A stretch of DNA of 64,000 bases from NCBI RefSeq assembly GCF_012273515.2, contig NZ_CP050975.2, positions 7,874,001 to 7,938,000 on the forward strand, read 5' to 3'. The number at the start of each line of letters is the position of its first letter. The stretch's first letter is position 1. This DNA is from Streptomyces sp. RPA4-2. GTDB lineage: Bacteria; Actinomycetota; Actinomycetes; Streptomycetales; Streptomycetaceae. Made by a program: the position numbers and the translations under genes. Below the pieces are notes generated by a model. That model saw nothing but the letters and a program-made list of their open reading frames with translations, ran no database searches and was not told the origin of the DNA. Shown one piece after another: positions 8,098-16,283 of this stretch.

Positions 8098-8665
8098 CCG
8101 GAGGCCATGCGGCCAGGCCCTGGTGGGGGAGGGGGCCGGTGATGAGCAGCCTTCGGTACCGCTCGGTGTGCTCGGCCAGTTCGTCGTCGCTGACGCCGCG
8201 TGCGTCGTGGAGGACGAGCGGCCGGCCGAAGGTCATGCCCATGCGGTGAGCGGTCTGTTCCAGCGGCCGCAGCAGTTCGGTCATGGTGAAGCGGTGGAAG
8301 GCGCCGGGCCGGTAGGCGTCGGCGACCCCGCCCGTCGACGTGACGACCAGCAGCGTCTTGCCGGTGAGCAGTCCGCGGGTGTCGTAGGCGAAGCCGCGGG
8401 TCATGACCTCGTCCAGCCACTGCTTGAGAAAGCCGGGCACGGAGTACCAGTGCAGGGGGAACTGCAGCACGATCACCTCGTTGTCGCTGACCAGACGCTG
8501 TTCGGCCGCGATGTCGAGGCGCCGGTCGGGATAGACGGCGTGCGGGTCGTGCAGGGTGACATGGTCCAGGCCGCGGGCGGCACCGGCCATGGCCTGGTTG
8601 ATCCGCGACCGGGCGAGGTCCGGGTGGCCGAGCAGGACGAGGGTACGGGGGGACAGGTCGGTCAT
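8075..8665 (-). CDS. NAD(P)H-dependent quinone oxidoreductase (flavodoxin-like fold)
   Basis: 196 aa, the usual length for the KefF/MdaB/YwrO group. It starts with [19 protein letters not shown], the FMN phosphate-binding loop, and keeps [29 protein letters not shown] and LVVTSTGG, all typical of the family. It would transfer two electrons from NAD(P)H to quinones or other electrophiles in the cytoplasm. The ATG at 8663-8665 has GAGAGA upstream. It is divergent from a GlxA-type regulator only 70 bases away, which probably controls it. Confidence 0.92.
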   Translation of the reverse strand: MTDLSPRTLVLLGHPDLARSRINQAMAGAARGLDHVTLHDPHAVYPDRRLDIAAEQRLVSDNEVIVLQFPLHWYSVPGFLKQWLDEVMTRGFAYDTRGLLTGKTLLVVTSTGGVADAYRPGAFHRFTMTELLRPLEQTAHRMGMTFGRPLVLHDARGVSDDELAEHTERYRRLLITGPLPHQGLAAWPPVSPAVRG

Positions 8666-8735
8666 GGTGTTCTCTCTCGGTTCGGTGCTTCGTCGGATTC
8701 ACTGCCCGGGGCGCTTAGCCTGAGGTGGGGTCGTC

Positions 8736-9719
8736 GTGGAGAGGCTGGAGCCGATGCCGCAGCAGCAGGACGCCGAACGCCGGGTCGCGATCCTGGCCTT
8801 CGAGGGCGTCACGTTGATCGACGTGGCGGGCCCCGCGGACGTCTTCAGCCATGCGGGCCGGTACGGGCCGGGCTACGAGGTGAGCGTGGTGTCGCCGGAC
8901 GGCACGGACGTACGGACCTCGACCGGGCTCACGCTGCACGTCGAGTCCGCCGCGGCGGACATCGGTCCCGCGCACACCGTGCTGGTGCCCGGGGCGTACG
9001 GCATGGTGGACCACCCTTTCGACCCCGCCCTGGTGGAAGCGGTCCGGCGGCTGACGGCCGGGGCGGAGCGGATCGCGTCGGTGTGCACGGGGGCGTTCCT
9101 GCTGGCCGAGGTGGGACTGCTCGACGGACGCAGGGCCACGACGCACTGGCGGCAGGCGAAGGAGTTCGCCCGCCGCTACGAGCGGGTCGCGGTGGAGGCG
9201 GACGCCCTCTATGTGCGTGACGGCACCATCCTGACCTCGGCGGGAGTCAGCTCCGGCATCGACCTGGCCCTCGCGATGGTGGAGGACGACCACGGTCCGC
9301 GGGTGGCACGGGAGGTGGCCGAGGCCATGGTGGTGTTCATGCAGCGCCCCGGCGGGCTGTCGCAGTTCTCCGCACCGTCCCGCCGCCACGTCGCCCGCGA
9401 CCACCCGCTGCGGGCACTGCTGGACGCGATCGCGGCCGATCCCGGCCGCGACCACAGCGTCCCGGCCATGGCGGCCATGGCGGCGGTCAGTGTGCGGCAG
9501 CTGACCCGCCTGTTCCATGACGAGATCGGAACCACCCCGGCCCGCTACGTCGAGATGGTCCGTCTGGAAACCGCGCAGGCCCAGCTCCAGGCCGGCCACA
9601 CCGTCGCGGTGGCCGCGGCCCGGAGCGGATTCGGCAGTGCCGAGACCCTCCGCCGGGTGTTCACCAGCCGCCTCGGCATTTCCCCCGCCGCCTACCGCGA
9701 TCACCTCGGCGTGCCCTGA
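8736..9719 (+). CDS. GlxA-family transcriptional regulator (DJ-1/PfpI + AraC HTH)
   Basis: 327 aa. Residues ~15-185 form a DJ-1/PfpI-like domain (VAILAFEGVTLIDVAGPADVF, and IASVCTGAFLLAEVGLLDGRRATTHW with the nucleophile-elbow Cys). Residues ~225-325 form the AraC helix-turn-helix pair, ending SGFGSAETLRRVFTSRLGISPAAYR. It binds DNA as a regulator; the DJ-1 domain is probably a sensor and not an enzyme. The GTG at 8736 is chosen; an ATG at 8754 is an alternative. Divergent placement suggests control of the quinone reductase at 8075. Confidence 0.92.
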   Translation: MERLEPMPQQQDAERRVAILAFEGVTLIDVAGPADVFSHAGRYGPGYEVSVVSPDGTDVRTSTGLTLHVESAAADIGPAHTVLVPGAYGMVDHPFDPALVEAVRRLTAGAERIASVCTGAFLLAEVGLLDGRRATTHWRQAKEFARRYERVAVEADALYVRDGTILTSAGVSSGIDLALAMVEDDHGPRVAREVAEAMVVFMQRPGGLSQFSAPSRRHVARDHPLRALLDAIAADPGRDHSVPAMAAMAAVSVRQLTRLFHDEIGTTPARYVEMVRLETAQAQLQAGHTVAVAAARSGFGSAETLRRVFTSRLGISPAAYRDHLGVP

Positions 9720-10285
9720 CCGGCGCCGGGGCCACCGGCGCGCCGGCCGCCAGGGCGCGGTTCCCGCCGCTTCTCCCTCGGCGAGGCCCTCGGCGACGAG
9801 GTTCTCGGTGACGTACGGCATGACACATCTCCCTGGCCCGCTGTCCTGATCCGTCGGATCCGTCGGATCCGTCGGATCAACCGGATGCACCAGATCCGTC
9901 TCGATCCGCGTGATCCGGCGACACATCCGAGCCTGCCCGCCGCCCGCCCCCGGGTGAATGGATCTTTCTGCCAGGAGCACCACACATTCGGCCCGGGGCG
10001 CCGTCGTTCCCCGGTCCCGGCAGCCCGGTAGCCCGGCACTCTGGGTGGAAAGGAATGTGCCGCTCACACATGGCGCGCCTGGTTCCGGTCCCCCGGGTGT
10101 GCGCTGGGCAGATCGTGCCGAACCGGCATCACCCGTACGTCGACGAGGCGGTTCCGCCCGCCCCGTGGCAGGCCGGTCTGACGGACGGTCGGATCACCAC
10201 CGTGCCCGTCGGCTACCCGCGTCGCTTCACCCCGACGGGCGGGAACCGACCGCGCTCCCGCCGCCCGCGCCCGGCGCGAGCGCCC
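9720..10285. other. Intergenic stretch with 9-bp repeats, no clear gene
   Basis: No convincing gene is seen. A minus-strand frame starting at 9823 reads MPYVTENLVAEGLAEGEAAG. That looks like the start of a common small actinomycete protein, but it loses any resemblance after 20 residues. The 9-bp repeats at 9848-9901 are the only other structure. Confidence 0.4.
9848..9901. repeat. GATCCGTCG 9-bp tandem repeats
   Basis: Three perfect GATCCGTCG copies are followed by three degenerate 9-bp copies (GATCAACCG, GATGCACCA, GATCCGTCT). Confidence 0.8.
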
Positions 10286-10918
10286 TCACAGCCGTCCGGC
10301 CTCGACGAGGGCCAGCAGGTCACCGCCGGCCTCCAGAGCGCGGCCGCGGATGGCGTCCGCGTCGGGGACCGGGCCGCCGAGCAGGGCCGCGTCCACGATC
10401 TCCGCCTGGAGCAGGGCCGAGAAGACGTGCGCGGCCCGTACGGGGTCGCCGACCCTTGAGCGCAGCTCCGCCGGCCACTGGGACAGGTACCGCGTGAACA
10501 GGCCGACGCGGTTTCCGACGATCTCCTGCTGGTAGCGGAGGCCGAGCTCGGGGAAGCGTCCCGCGTCCCGGGCCACCACCCTGAACAGCGCCAACTGCTG
10601 CTCGGACAGGATGTGTTCGAGGAGTTCGCGACCCGCCTCCGCGAGGCCTTCCGAAGGCGCCAGCTCCATCCAGGACGGGTCCGCGGTCTGCGCGGCGGTG
10701 TCACAGGCCTCCTGGATGACGGCGACGAAGAGATCGCCCTTGCTGTCGAAGTGTCGGTACAGGGTCGTGATGGACACACCCGCGCTCGCGGCGATGCGGT
10801 TGACCGAACTTCCGCCGTACCCCTCGTCCAGGAAGGCGGCGAGGGCGGCACTGATGATCGCCTCGCGCTTGCGCGCCATCAGACGTGCCTTGGGGTCGTT
10901 CTCCGCCCAGGTGCGCAC
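10286..10918 (-). CDS. TetR-family transcriptional regulator
   Basis: 210 aa. The N-terminal helix-turn-helix is clear: REAIISAALAAFLDEGYGGSSVNRIAASAGVSITTLYRHFDSKGDLFVAVIQ. The C-terminal part is a helical ligand-binding domain with ILSEQQLALFRVVARDAGRFPELG, common in the AcrR-like branch. The GTG at 10918 is preceded by GGAGGAGGAG at a good distance, so I prefer it over the ATG at 10966. It is divergent from the NmrA-like gene, and the large palindrome at 10975-11008 is very likely its operator. Confidence 0.92.
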   Translation of the reverse strand: MRTWAENDPKARLMARKREAIISAALAAFLDEGYGGSSVNRIAASAGVSITTLYRHFDSKGDLFVAVIQEACDTAAQTADPSWMELAPSEGLAEAGRELLEHILSEQQLALFRVVARDAGRFPELGLRYQQEIVGNRVGLFTRYLSQWPAELRSRVGDPVRAAHVFSALLQAEIVDAALLGGPVPDADAIRGRALEAGGDLLALVEAGRL

Positions 10919-10944
10919 GGCTCCTCCTCCGGTCTCATGACGAC

Positions 10945-10973
10945 TTGACAGAGCATACGACAGCACTCACTAT
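10945..10973 (+). promoter_or_regulatory. Predicted promoter of the NmrA-like gene
   Basis: TTGACA at 10945-10950 and CACTAT at 10968-10973 are separated by 17 bases. The palindromic operator starts two bases downstream, so a bound repressor would block transcription start. Confidence 0.5.
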
Positions 10974-10974
10974 C

Positions 10975-11008
10975 GCGTCATGCGAAAGTGATTGCTTTCG
11001 TATGACGC
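10975..11008. promoter_or_regulatory. TetR operator palindrome
   Basis: Arms GCGTCATGCGAAAG and CTTTCGTATGACGC (14 bp, one mismatch) flank a 6-bp centre between the TetR and NmrA-like genes. A further CATACGA half-site occurs at 10954-10960. Confidence 0.75.
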
Positions 11009-11033
11009 GACGCATGAGGTCAAGGAGAGACAT

Positions 11034-11948
11034 ATGCCCACCACAGGCGCCCCGCGCGTACTGGTCCTCGGGGCCACCGGCCGCATCGGAACGGCGGTCG
11101 TCAGGACGCTGGAGGCGACGCCCGGCCAAGTGGTCCCGGTGCGCGCTTCGCGCAGCAAGGCGACCGTCGAGCAGTGGATCAAGGAGGGAAAGGAGGCGGT
11201 CCGCATCGATCTCGATGACCCCGGCACCTTTCCCCGCGCGCTGGAGGGCATCGACCGGGCCTTCCTCATGACCGGCTACACCTCGGCGATGAACCACCAG
11301 ACCAAGTCCCTGGTGGACGCCGCCGAGGACGCCGGCGTCGGCTTCGTGGTGCACCTGGGCGTCTTCGGCGACGGACGCTCCACCGACCCGCACTTCGCAT
11401 GGCACGAACTGGTGGAGCGCTACATCGCGGGCTCCCGGCTGGCCTGGGCGCATGTGCACCCGCATGTCTTCATGGAGAACCTGTTGGGCATCAACCGGCT
11501 GCGCGACGGCCGGATGGTGTGGCCGATGGGCGACAAGCGGGTCGGCTGGGTCGCCGGTGAGGACATTGCGGCGGTCGTGGCCAAGGTGCTGGCCGAAGGC
11601 CCCGAAAGCCACGCGGGCAAGGACTACTACCTGTCCGCCGACCTGCTCAACGGCGCCGAGGTGGCCGAGATCCTCTCCGCCGCCCTCGGGCGGGAGATCC
11701 CCGCGCTGGTGCTGACCCCGGACGATCTGCAGCGCATGATCGACGCGGGTCTGGACACCACGCCCGCCGGCATGGACGCCGCGTACGCGGCCAGCACGCT
11801 GGTCTGGCTGCGGCAGACCTTCGAGGGACGTATGGACTACTCCGCGCACACCACCGGCACGGTCCAGGACCTGCTCGGCCGCGAACCCGTCCACTTCGGC
11901 TCGTGGGTCGCCGCCCACCGTCAGGAACTCCTCGACCAGCTGCGCTGA
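11034..11948 (+). CDS. NmrA-family NAD(P)-binding protein
   Basis: 304 aa. It has a Rossmann N-terminus (VLVLGATGRIGTAVVRTLE) and an FLMTGYTSAMNHQTKSLVDAAEDAGV segment, and no SDR catalytic Tyr-Lys pair in the usual place. This is the atypical-SDR/NmrA pattern, found both in redox-sensing regulators and in quinone or alcohol reductases. The ATG at 11034 has AAGGAGA upstream. The TetR operator directly in front indicates induction by a ligand of that repressor. Confidence 0.85.
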   Translation: MPTTGAPRVLVLGATGRIGTAVVRTLEATPGQVVPVRASRSKATVEQWIKEGKEAVRIDLDDPGTFPRALEGIDRAFLMTGYTSAMNHQTKSLVDAAEDAGVGFVVHLGVFGDGRSTDPHFAWHELVERYIAGSRLAWAHVHPHVFMENLLGINRLRDGRMVWPMGDKRVGWVAGEDIAAVVAKVLAEGPESHAGKDYYLSADLLNGAEVAEILSAALGREIPALVLTPDDLQRMIDAGLDTTPAGMDAAYAASTLVWLRQTFEGRMDYSAHTTGTVQDLLGREPVHFGSWVAAHRQELLDQLR

Positions 11949-11967
11949 CAGCCGCGTTCCGGTCCCT

Positions 11968-12031
11968 TGCGCCGACCGACGTCGCGCCGACCTGACTTCG
12001 TGCCGACCGACGTCGCGCCGGCCTGACGTCG
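11968..12031. repeat. Two direct repeats of ~32 bp downstream of the NmrA-like gene
   Basis: Two copies sharing GCCGACCGACGTCGCGCCG-CCTGAC follow each other immediately. No coding or hairpin role is evident. Confidence 0.6.
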
Positions 12032-12096
12032 CACTGGCCGCCGGTCGGTCCGGAAGCGGAGAAGCGGTCCCCGGCCAGGGCATCGCCGCGGGGTCG

Positions 12097-14184
12097 TCAG
12101 GCGGCCGTCAGCGACTGTTCGGCCCAGATGGTCTTGCCGCCGTCCTCGTACCGGGTGCCCCAGTGCCGGGTCATGGAGGCGACCAGGAACAGACCCCGCC
12201 CTCCCTCGTCCTGGAGGCGGGCGTGGCGCAGGTGCGGCGCGGTGTCGGCGTCGTCGCTGACCTCCACGGTCAGTGTGCGGTCGAGGATCAGACGCAGCCG
12301 GATGGCTCCTTCCGCGTGGCGGATCACGTTGGTGGCGAGTTCGCTCACGACCAGGTCGGTGACGAACACATGGTCCTCAAGACCCCACTGCGCCAGTCGG
12401 TCGCGTGTCGCCCGCCGGGCCTCGCGGACCGAGACCGGCTCGGACGGGAAGGTCCAGGTCGCGACGTGGTCCGGCGCGAGGGACCGGGTCCGGGCCACCA
12501 GCAGCGCGGCCCCGTCCTCCGGTGCCGTTCCCCGCAGCACCTTGTACGCTGCCGCGTCGCAGATCTCCGCGGGGTCCGCCGAGGCGTCGGCGACCGTCTC
12601 GCGCAGCCGGCTGACCCGCTCGTCGGCATCGGCCGGATAGCGGTCCGCGCTGCCGTCCGAGAAGAGGGACAGCAGGCTTCCGGCCGTCAGCTGCGTGGTG
12701 CGGAGTTCGTAGGGCACACCACGGCCGAGTGGCTCGCCGCGCGGTACGTCGAGTTCGCTGACCACGCCCTGGGGGCTGGTGACCAGGGGGCTCTCATGGC
12801 CCGCCGAGGCCGCCGTGCACCGGCGGGTGACCGGGTCGTACGTGAGATACACGCACGAGGCGGTGAAGGGCGGCCGCGCGTGCAGCAGGGTCAGCGGGTC
12901 GGAGTCCTGTTCGCGGGCGAGCCGCTGGGCGACGTCGTCGAGATGGACCAGCAGCTCGTCGGGCGGCAGATCCATGGCGGCCAGCGTGGAGACCGCGGTG
13001 CGCAGGCGTCCCATCACGACGGAGGCCAGCAGATCCTCTCCCGGCACGTATCCGATGACCAGGCCGATCCGGCAGCTGGAGAGGCGGAGGACGTCGAACC
13101 AGTGCGCGCCGTACCGCCCCGGCATGTAGCAGTGCGACGACTCCACCGCCGCCGTCATCGGCGCCGTCCGCGGCAGCAGGCTGCGCTGAAGCGTGGTCGC
13201 GACCGTGTGCTCACGGGTGAAGCGGCGGGCGTTGTCGATACAGAGGGCGGTGCGGGCGGCGAGCTGTGTCGCCAGCGACAGATCCTCCTCGTCGAAGGGT
13301 TCGGGGTGCGAACCGGCCCGGTAGAAACTGGCCAGCCCGAGCACGAGCCCGTGCACCGTCAGCGGGGTCACGATGAGTGAGTGCACGCCGGTCCGGCGGA
13401 TGAACTCGGCGCGCAGCCGGTCGTTGGCCAGCCACCGGCGGGCCGAGACGACCGATTCGACCAGCCGCGGGCGGAGATCGGCCAGCGCCTGGGTGTACGG
13501 CGTGGGGATCGCGAAGTGGCTGGTGCTGCCGATCGGGTAGGCGCCGTACTGCCCTTCGCGGGCCTTGAATCCGGCGCGCTTCATCGGCGGCTGGTCGGTG
13601 ACCGGGCCCACGGGCGCGTCGCCCGCGAACACCGACTCCAGCAGATCGACGGCGATGGCGTCGGCGAAGTCGGGCACCCCGATCTCGGTGAGTTCCTGCG
13701 CGGTGCGCGCCGCGTCCAGGGACGATCCGATCCTGGCGCGCGCGATGCTCAGCAGATCCAGTTCCTCCTGCCGGCGGACCTGGTCCGTGACTTCGTGGAT
13801 CATGGAGGCGGCCCCGATGGACCGGCCGTGCTCCCGCAACGGGTAGCCGGTGACGGCATAGTCGTGCCGATTGCCCGGATCGGCCGCCGGGTACGTCGAC
13901 ACCGGGCGGTCGAACACCGGGGAGGCTTCCGCCATCACCTCGCGGATGATCGGCGACAGCGGGAGCTGGGGGTCCAGGTCCTGAAGGCCGACCCCGATCA
14001 CCTGGCTCGCGGGCAGGCCTCGCATGGCCAGAACCGCCGGGTTGGCCCGGAGAACGCGAAGGTCCGTGTCGTAGACCTCCAGCCCGGCCCTGGCCTGCTC
14101 GAACAAGGCCTTCTCGAAGCCTCTCGCTCCGTTCGACGCGGCGGTGTCGGCCTTCGCGTGATCGTGTCGTTGTCCACGAGACAT
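12097..14184 (-). CDS. Multidomain PAS-GAF-SpoIIE phosphatase with anti-sigma-type ATPase domain
   Basis: 695 aa soluble signalling protein. A PAS domain is at ~30-140 (FEQARAGLEVYDTDLRVLRANPA). A GAF domain is at ~160-330 (RAEFIRRTGVHSLIVTPLTVHGLVLGLASFY). A SpoIIE/PP2C-like phosphatase is at ~345-560 and keeps AGHESPLV and LFSDGSADR. A RsbW-like HATPase_c domain is at ~570-690 with VVSELATNVIRHA, DDAD and GGRGLFLV. It would dephosphorylate an anti-anti-sigma factor and also bind a partner through the kinase domain; the partners lie elsewhere. The phosphatase lacks a clear GGDFYD motif (DVLRLSSCRIGLVIGYVPGEDL stands there), so its activity may be reduced. The ATG at 14184 follows a GAGG at a suitable distance; an ATG at 14196 is possible. 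Confidence 0.9.
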   Translation of the reverse strand: MSRGQRHDHAKADTAASNGARGFEKALFEQARAGLEVYDTDLRVLRANPAVLAMRGLPASQVIGVGLQDLDPQLPLSPIIREVMAEASPVFDRPVSTYPAADPGNRHDYAVTGYPLREHGRSIGAASMIHEVTDQVRRQEELDLLSIARARIGSSLDAARTAQELTEIGVPDFADAIAVDLLESVFAGDAPVGPVTDQPPMKRAGFKAREGQYGAYPIGSTSHFAIPTPYTQALADLRPRLVESVVSARRWLANDRLRAEFIRRTGVHSLIVTPLTVHGLVLGLASFYRAGSHPEPFDEEDLSLATQLAARTALCIDNARRFTREHTVATTLQRSLLPRTAPMTAAVESSHCYMPGRYGAHWFDVLRLSSCRIGLVIGYVPGEDLLASVVMGRLRTAVSTLAAMDLPPDELLVHLDDVAQRLAREQDSDPLTLLHARPPFTASCVYLTYDPVTRRCTAASAGHESPLVTSPQGVVSELDVPRGEPLGRGVPYELRTTQLTAGSLLSLFSDGSADRYPADADERVSRLRETVADASADPAEICDAAAYKVLRGTAPEDGAALLVARTRSLAPDHVATWTFPSEPVSVREARRATRDRLAQWGLEDHVFVTDLVVSELATNVIRHAEGAIRLRLILDRTLTVEVSDDADTAPHLRHARLQDEGGRGLFLVASMTRHWGTRYEDGGKTIWAEQSLTAA

Positions 14185-14399
14185 GATCAACCTCATCTCT
14201 CACCGACAAGCCCAGTAAACCCATGTCTGCGCCGGCGCCGCCACCGAGAACGCCGCTCGTCTCGGGCTGCGGCGCGCTCCGGCCGGCACCGCACGGCGCG
14301 ACGTCAGGACACCCGGGCCAGGTCACGGCCTCTGTCGCGGCGCAGATCCCGGGGGAGAACGGTGATGCGGACCCGAAGCCCCCGCCCCCTCACGCGCAG

Positions 14400-14665
14400 G
14401 TCGCGAAGGTGCGCAGATACGTGTCCCGCCGACGACGGCGAACCCCGAGCGGGCCGGCACGGTCCGTGACGCCGCGTTGTCGAGCGTGGCCGCGGCACGC
14501 AGGACGGTCAGCCCGTAGCCGCGGGTAGCCGCGGGCGGCGGGGTCGCACAGCTCCCGCACGGTCCGGGTGGCCGGACCCTGACCCGCGGCACGCTCCGCG
14601 ATCCGGTACCCGAGCGCGGCGGCGCCGTCCGCCACGTCCACGGGATCGAGGTGGAGCGCTCAGCT
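14400..14665 (-). pseudogene. Broken GNAT acetyltransferase
   Basis: The minus strand reads LDPVDVADGAAALGYRIAER, then ATRTVRELCDPAARGY; GYRIAERAAG.GLAT is typical of GNAT enzymes. The frame then shifts and continues YGLTVLRAAATLDNAASR followed by VPARSGFAVVG, the N.ASR.V..R.GF motif. The shift is exactly explained by a perfect 10-bp tandem duplication of TAGCCGCGGG at 14516-14535; removing one copy restores one frame. A TGA also stands upstream, just before ALHLDPVD, and the N-terminal part is not recognisable. The gene is dead. Confidence 0.7.
14516..14535. repeat. 10-bp perfect tandem duplication inside the GNAT remnant
   Basis: TAGCCGCGGG occurs twice in a row. The extra copy causes the frameshift in the acetyltransferase remnant. 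Confidence 0.85.
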
Positions 14666-14747
14666 CAGGAAGCGCGTCGCAGTCCATGAGGTCGCGCCGT
14701 AAGGCCGGTTCCTTCATTTCGGTCCGCACCCGCTCTCATTGCCGCCG

Positions 14748-15920
14748 TCACTCTTGCCGCAGGCTTGTGACCAGTTCGCGAGGTAGACCGTGGGTGTCGT
14801 GGAGGTACTGGTAGTCCTCATCGTTCAGCGAGCCTCGGAACCGGGATCGGGCAAGCACCAGCCGACCTCGTTCAAGGAGCCGACTGAACCGGCTCTCCTC
14901 CTCGAGCAGCAGTCGGCGCACGTCGCCGGGATCCACTTCCTGGCGGAAGTGGTCCAGGGTGTGGGAGACCAACTCGTCCGGCAGGTCTCCGAGACCGCGC
15001 GACGGATCGTCCCGCCACAGAACGGTGAGTACGCGTCGCAGCAGGCGGCGGAGCACATAGCCCCGTTCACTGTTGGCCGGGCGCACTCCGTCGCCGAGTA
15101 CCACGATGGCTGAGCGCAGGTGGTCGTAGACCAGGCGCAGCGACGGTTCGTCAAGTGGCCACAGAACCGGCACGATACGGCGCCAGGGGTCGAAGACGTC
15201 ACACTCGAACACTGACGACTTGCCCCCCAGCAGAGAGGCCAGCCGCTCCAGGCCGAGCCCAGTGTCGACGTTGCGTTGGGGGAGCGGTACGAGGGAACCG
15301 TCCTCGAGCCGACGATGGCGCATCATCACGTGGTTCCAGACCTCTACCCAGCGGTCGTCGCGTGTGGGTGTCGACTGGGGTGGGGTGTCACCGCTCCACA
15401 GGAAGATCTCCGAGTCGGGGCCGCACGGGCCGACCGGTCCGTTGGACCACCAGTTGTCCTCCACCGTGAGCTCGACGGGAACGCCGCGGTCCTGCCACAA
15501 CTGCAGGGAAGCGGTGTCTGGCCCGGTCCGGTCGTCGCCGCCGCCGCCGTGGACGGTGGCATGCAGCAAGCCCGGATCGACACCCAGTCCATCGGTGAGC
15601 AGCCCGTATCCCCAGTCGAGGCTCAGCGAACCCTCGTAGTCGCCGAGCGACCAGGTGCCGAGCATCTCGAAGACGGTCAGATGGGTGGCATCGCCGACCT
15701 CCTCCAGATCCGTGGTGCGCAGACAGCGCTGCACATTGACCAGTCGCCGGCCCAGCGGATGGGGGCGCCCCTCCAGGTACGGGGTGAGCGGATGCATGCC
15801 GGAGGTGGTGAACAGCACCGAGTCGCCAGGGGGTGGCAGCAGCGTCGAGCCGGTGATCCGGCGGTGATCACGCTCCTCGAAGTACTCGACGAACGTGCGG
15901 ACCAGTTTCTCCGTGTTCAT
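14748..15920 (-). CDS. Stand-alone alanyl-tRNA synthetase catalytic-domain-like protein
   Basis: 390 aa, less than half of a true AlaRS (~880-900 aa). It keeps the class II catalytic core: the motif-2 region QRCLRTTDLEEVGDATHLTVFEMLGTWSLGDYE, then GPVGPCGPDSEIFLW and NVDTGLGLERLASLLGG. The RGYVLRRLLRRVL helix of the tRNA-recognition part is also kept. The editing domain, its zinc site and the C-terminal oligomerisation (DHHA1) domain are absent. It may activate alanine or another small amino acid and load it on tRNA or a carrier, or be a resistant or regulatory paralogue; nothing here decides this. The ATG at 15920 has AAGGAGCC upstream. The 363-bp leader carries a direct repeat and a 22-codon frame. 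Confidence 0.85.
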   Translation of the reverse strand: MNTEKLVRTFVEYFEERDHRRITGSTLLPPPGDSVLFTTSGMHPLTPYLEGRPHPLGRRLVNVQRCLRTTDLEEVGDATHLTVFEMLGTWSLGDYEGSLSLDWGYGLLTDGLGVDPGLLHATVHGGGGDDRTGPDTASLQLWQDRGVPVELTVEDNWWSNGPVGPCGPDSEIFLWSGDTPPQSTPTRDDRWVEVWNHVMMRHRRLEDGSLVPLPQRNVDTGLGLERLASLLGGKSSVFECDVFDPWRRIVPVLWPLDEPSLRLVYDHLRSAIVVLGDGVRPANSERGYVLRRLLRRVLTVLWRDDPSRGLGDLPDELVSHTLDHFRQEVDPGDVRRLLLEEESRFSRLLERGRLVLARSRFRGSLNDEDYQYLHDTHGLPRELVTSLRQE

Positions 15921-16283
15921 GAGGGTGGCTCCTTCGCGTCACAGCGGGGAAGGCACCGGATAACGGGACCACCTGGTCATCGCACCGAGGCAAGAAGCCA
16001 AGAACGCCACGGGACCACCGACGGGCCGTTTCCGGTCGCCGGTGGGAAAAGGGAAAGGTCAGACGGCGGCAACCGGCGAGCTGGTCGCTCGCGCGGTCGC
16101 GATGATGCTTCGGCCGGTGACGTTCATGCGGGCGACAATAACGCGCCCAGTCCTTTGAGGCACACGAATTTTCCGCCGGAACGTCCTGGCCTCGCGCGGG
16201 GGCTGCGGCCCCGGACCGTGTCCGTCGAAGGAGAACGAGCCCTTGGGGGTTTGCTCCGGCCGCCGGTTCAGCCGGTGCCGGTG
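15921..16283 (-). promoter_or_regulatory. Long leader of the AlaRS-like gene
   Basis: Read on the minus strand, this region holds an 11-base direct repeat, GGTGGTCCCGT, at 16009-16019 and 15963-15973. It also holds a 22-residue, Ala-rich open frame at 16059-16127 (MNVTGRSIIATARATSSPVA...), which has no ribosome-binding site. A short GGGGC/GCCCC hairpin at 16199-16212 may end the upstream methyltransferase transcript. The repeat loosely resembles the T-box core but lacks the invariant ACCGCG, so no known riboswitch is called. Confidence 0.35.

Noticed and set aside
9760..9823. Minus-strand MPYVTENLVAEGLAEGEAAG, like the start of a common small actinomycete protein.
   Set aside because: Only about 20 residues look familiar and the frame then runs as a shadow across the GlxA gene. 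Too short to call a pseudogene.
15963..16019. T-box riboswitch upstream of the AlaRS-like gene.
   Set aside because: GGTGGTCCCGT lacks the conserved ACCGCG of the T-box, and no specifier stem with its bulge motifs is visible.
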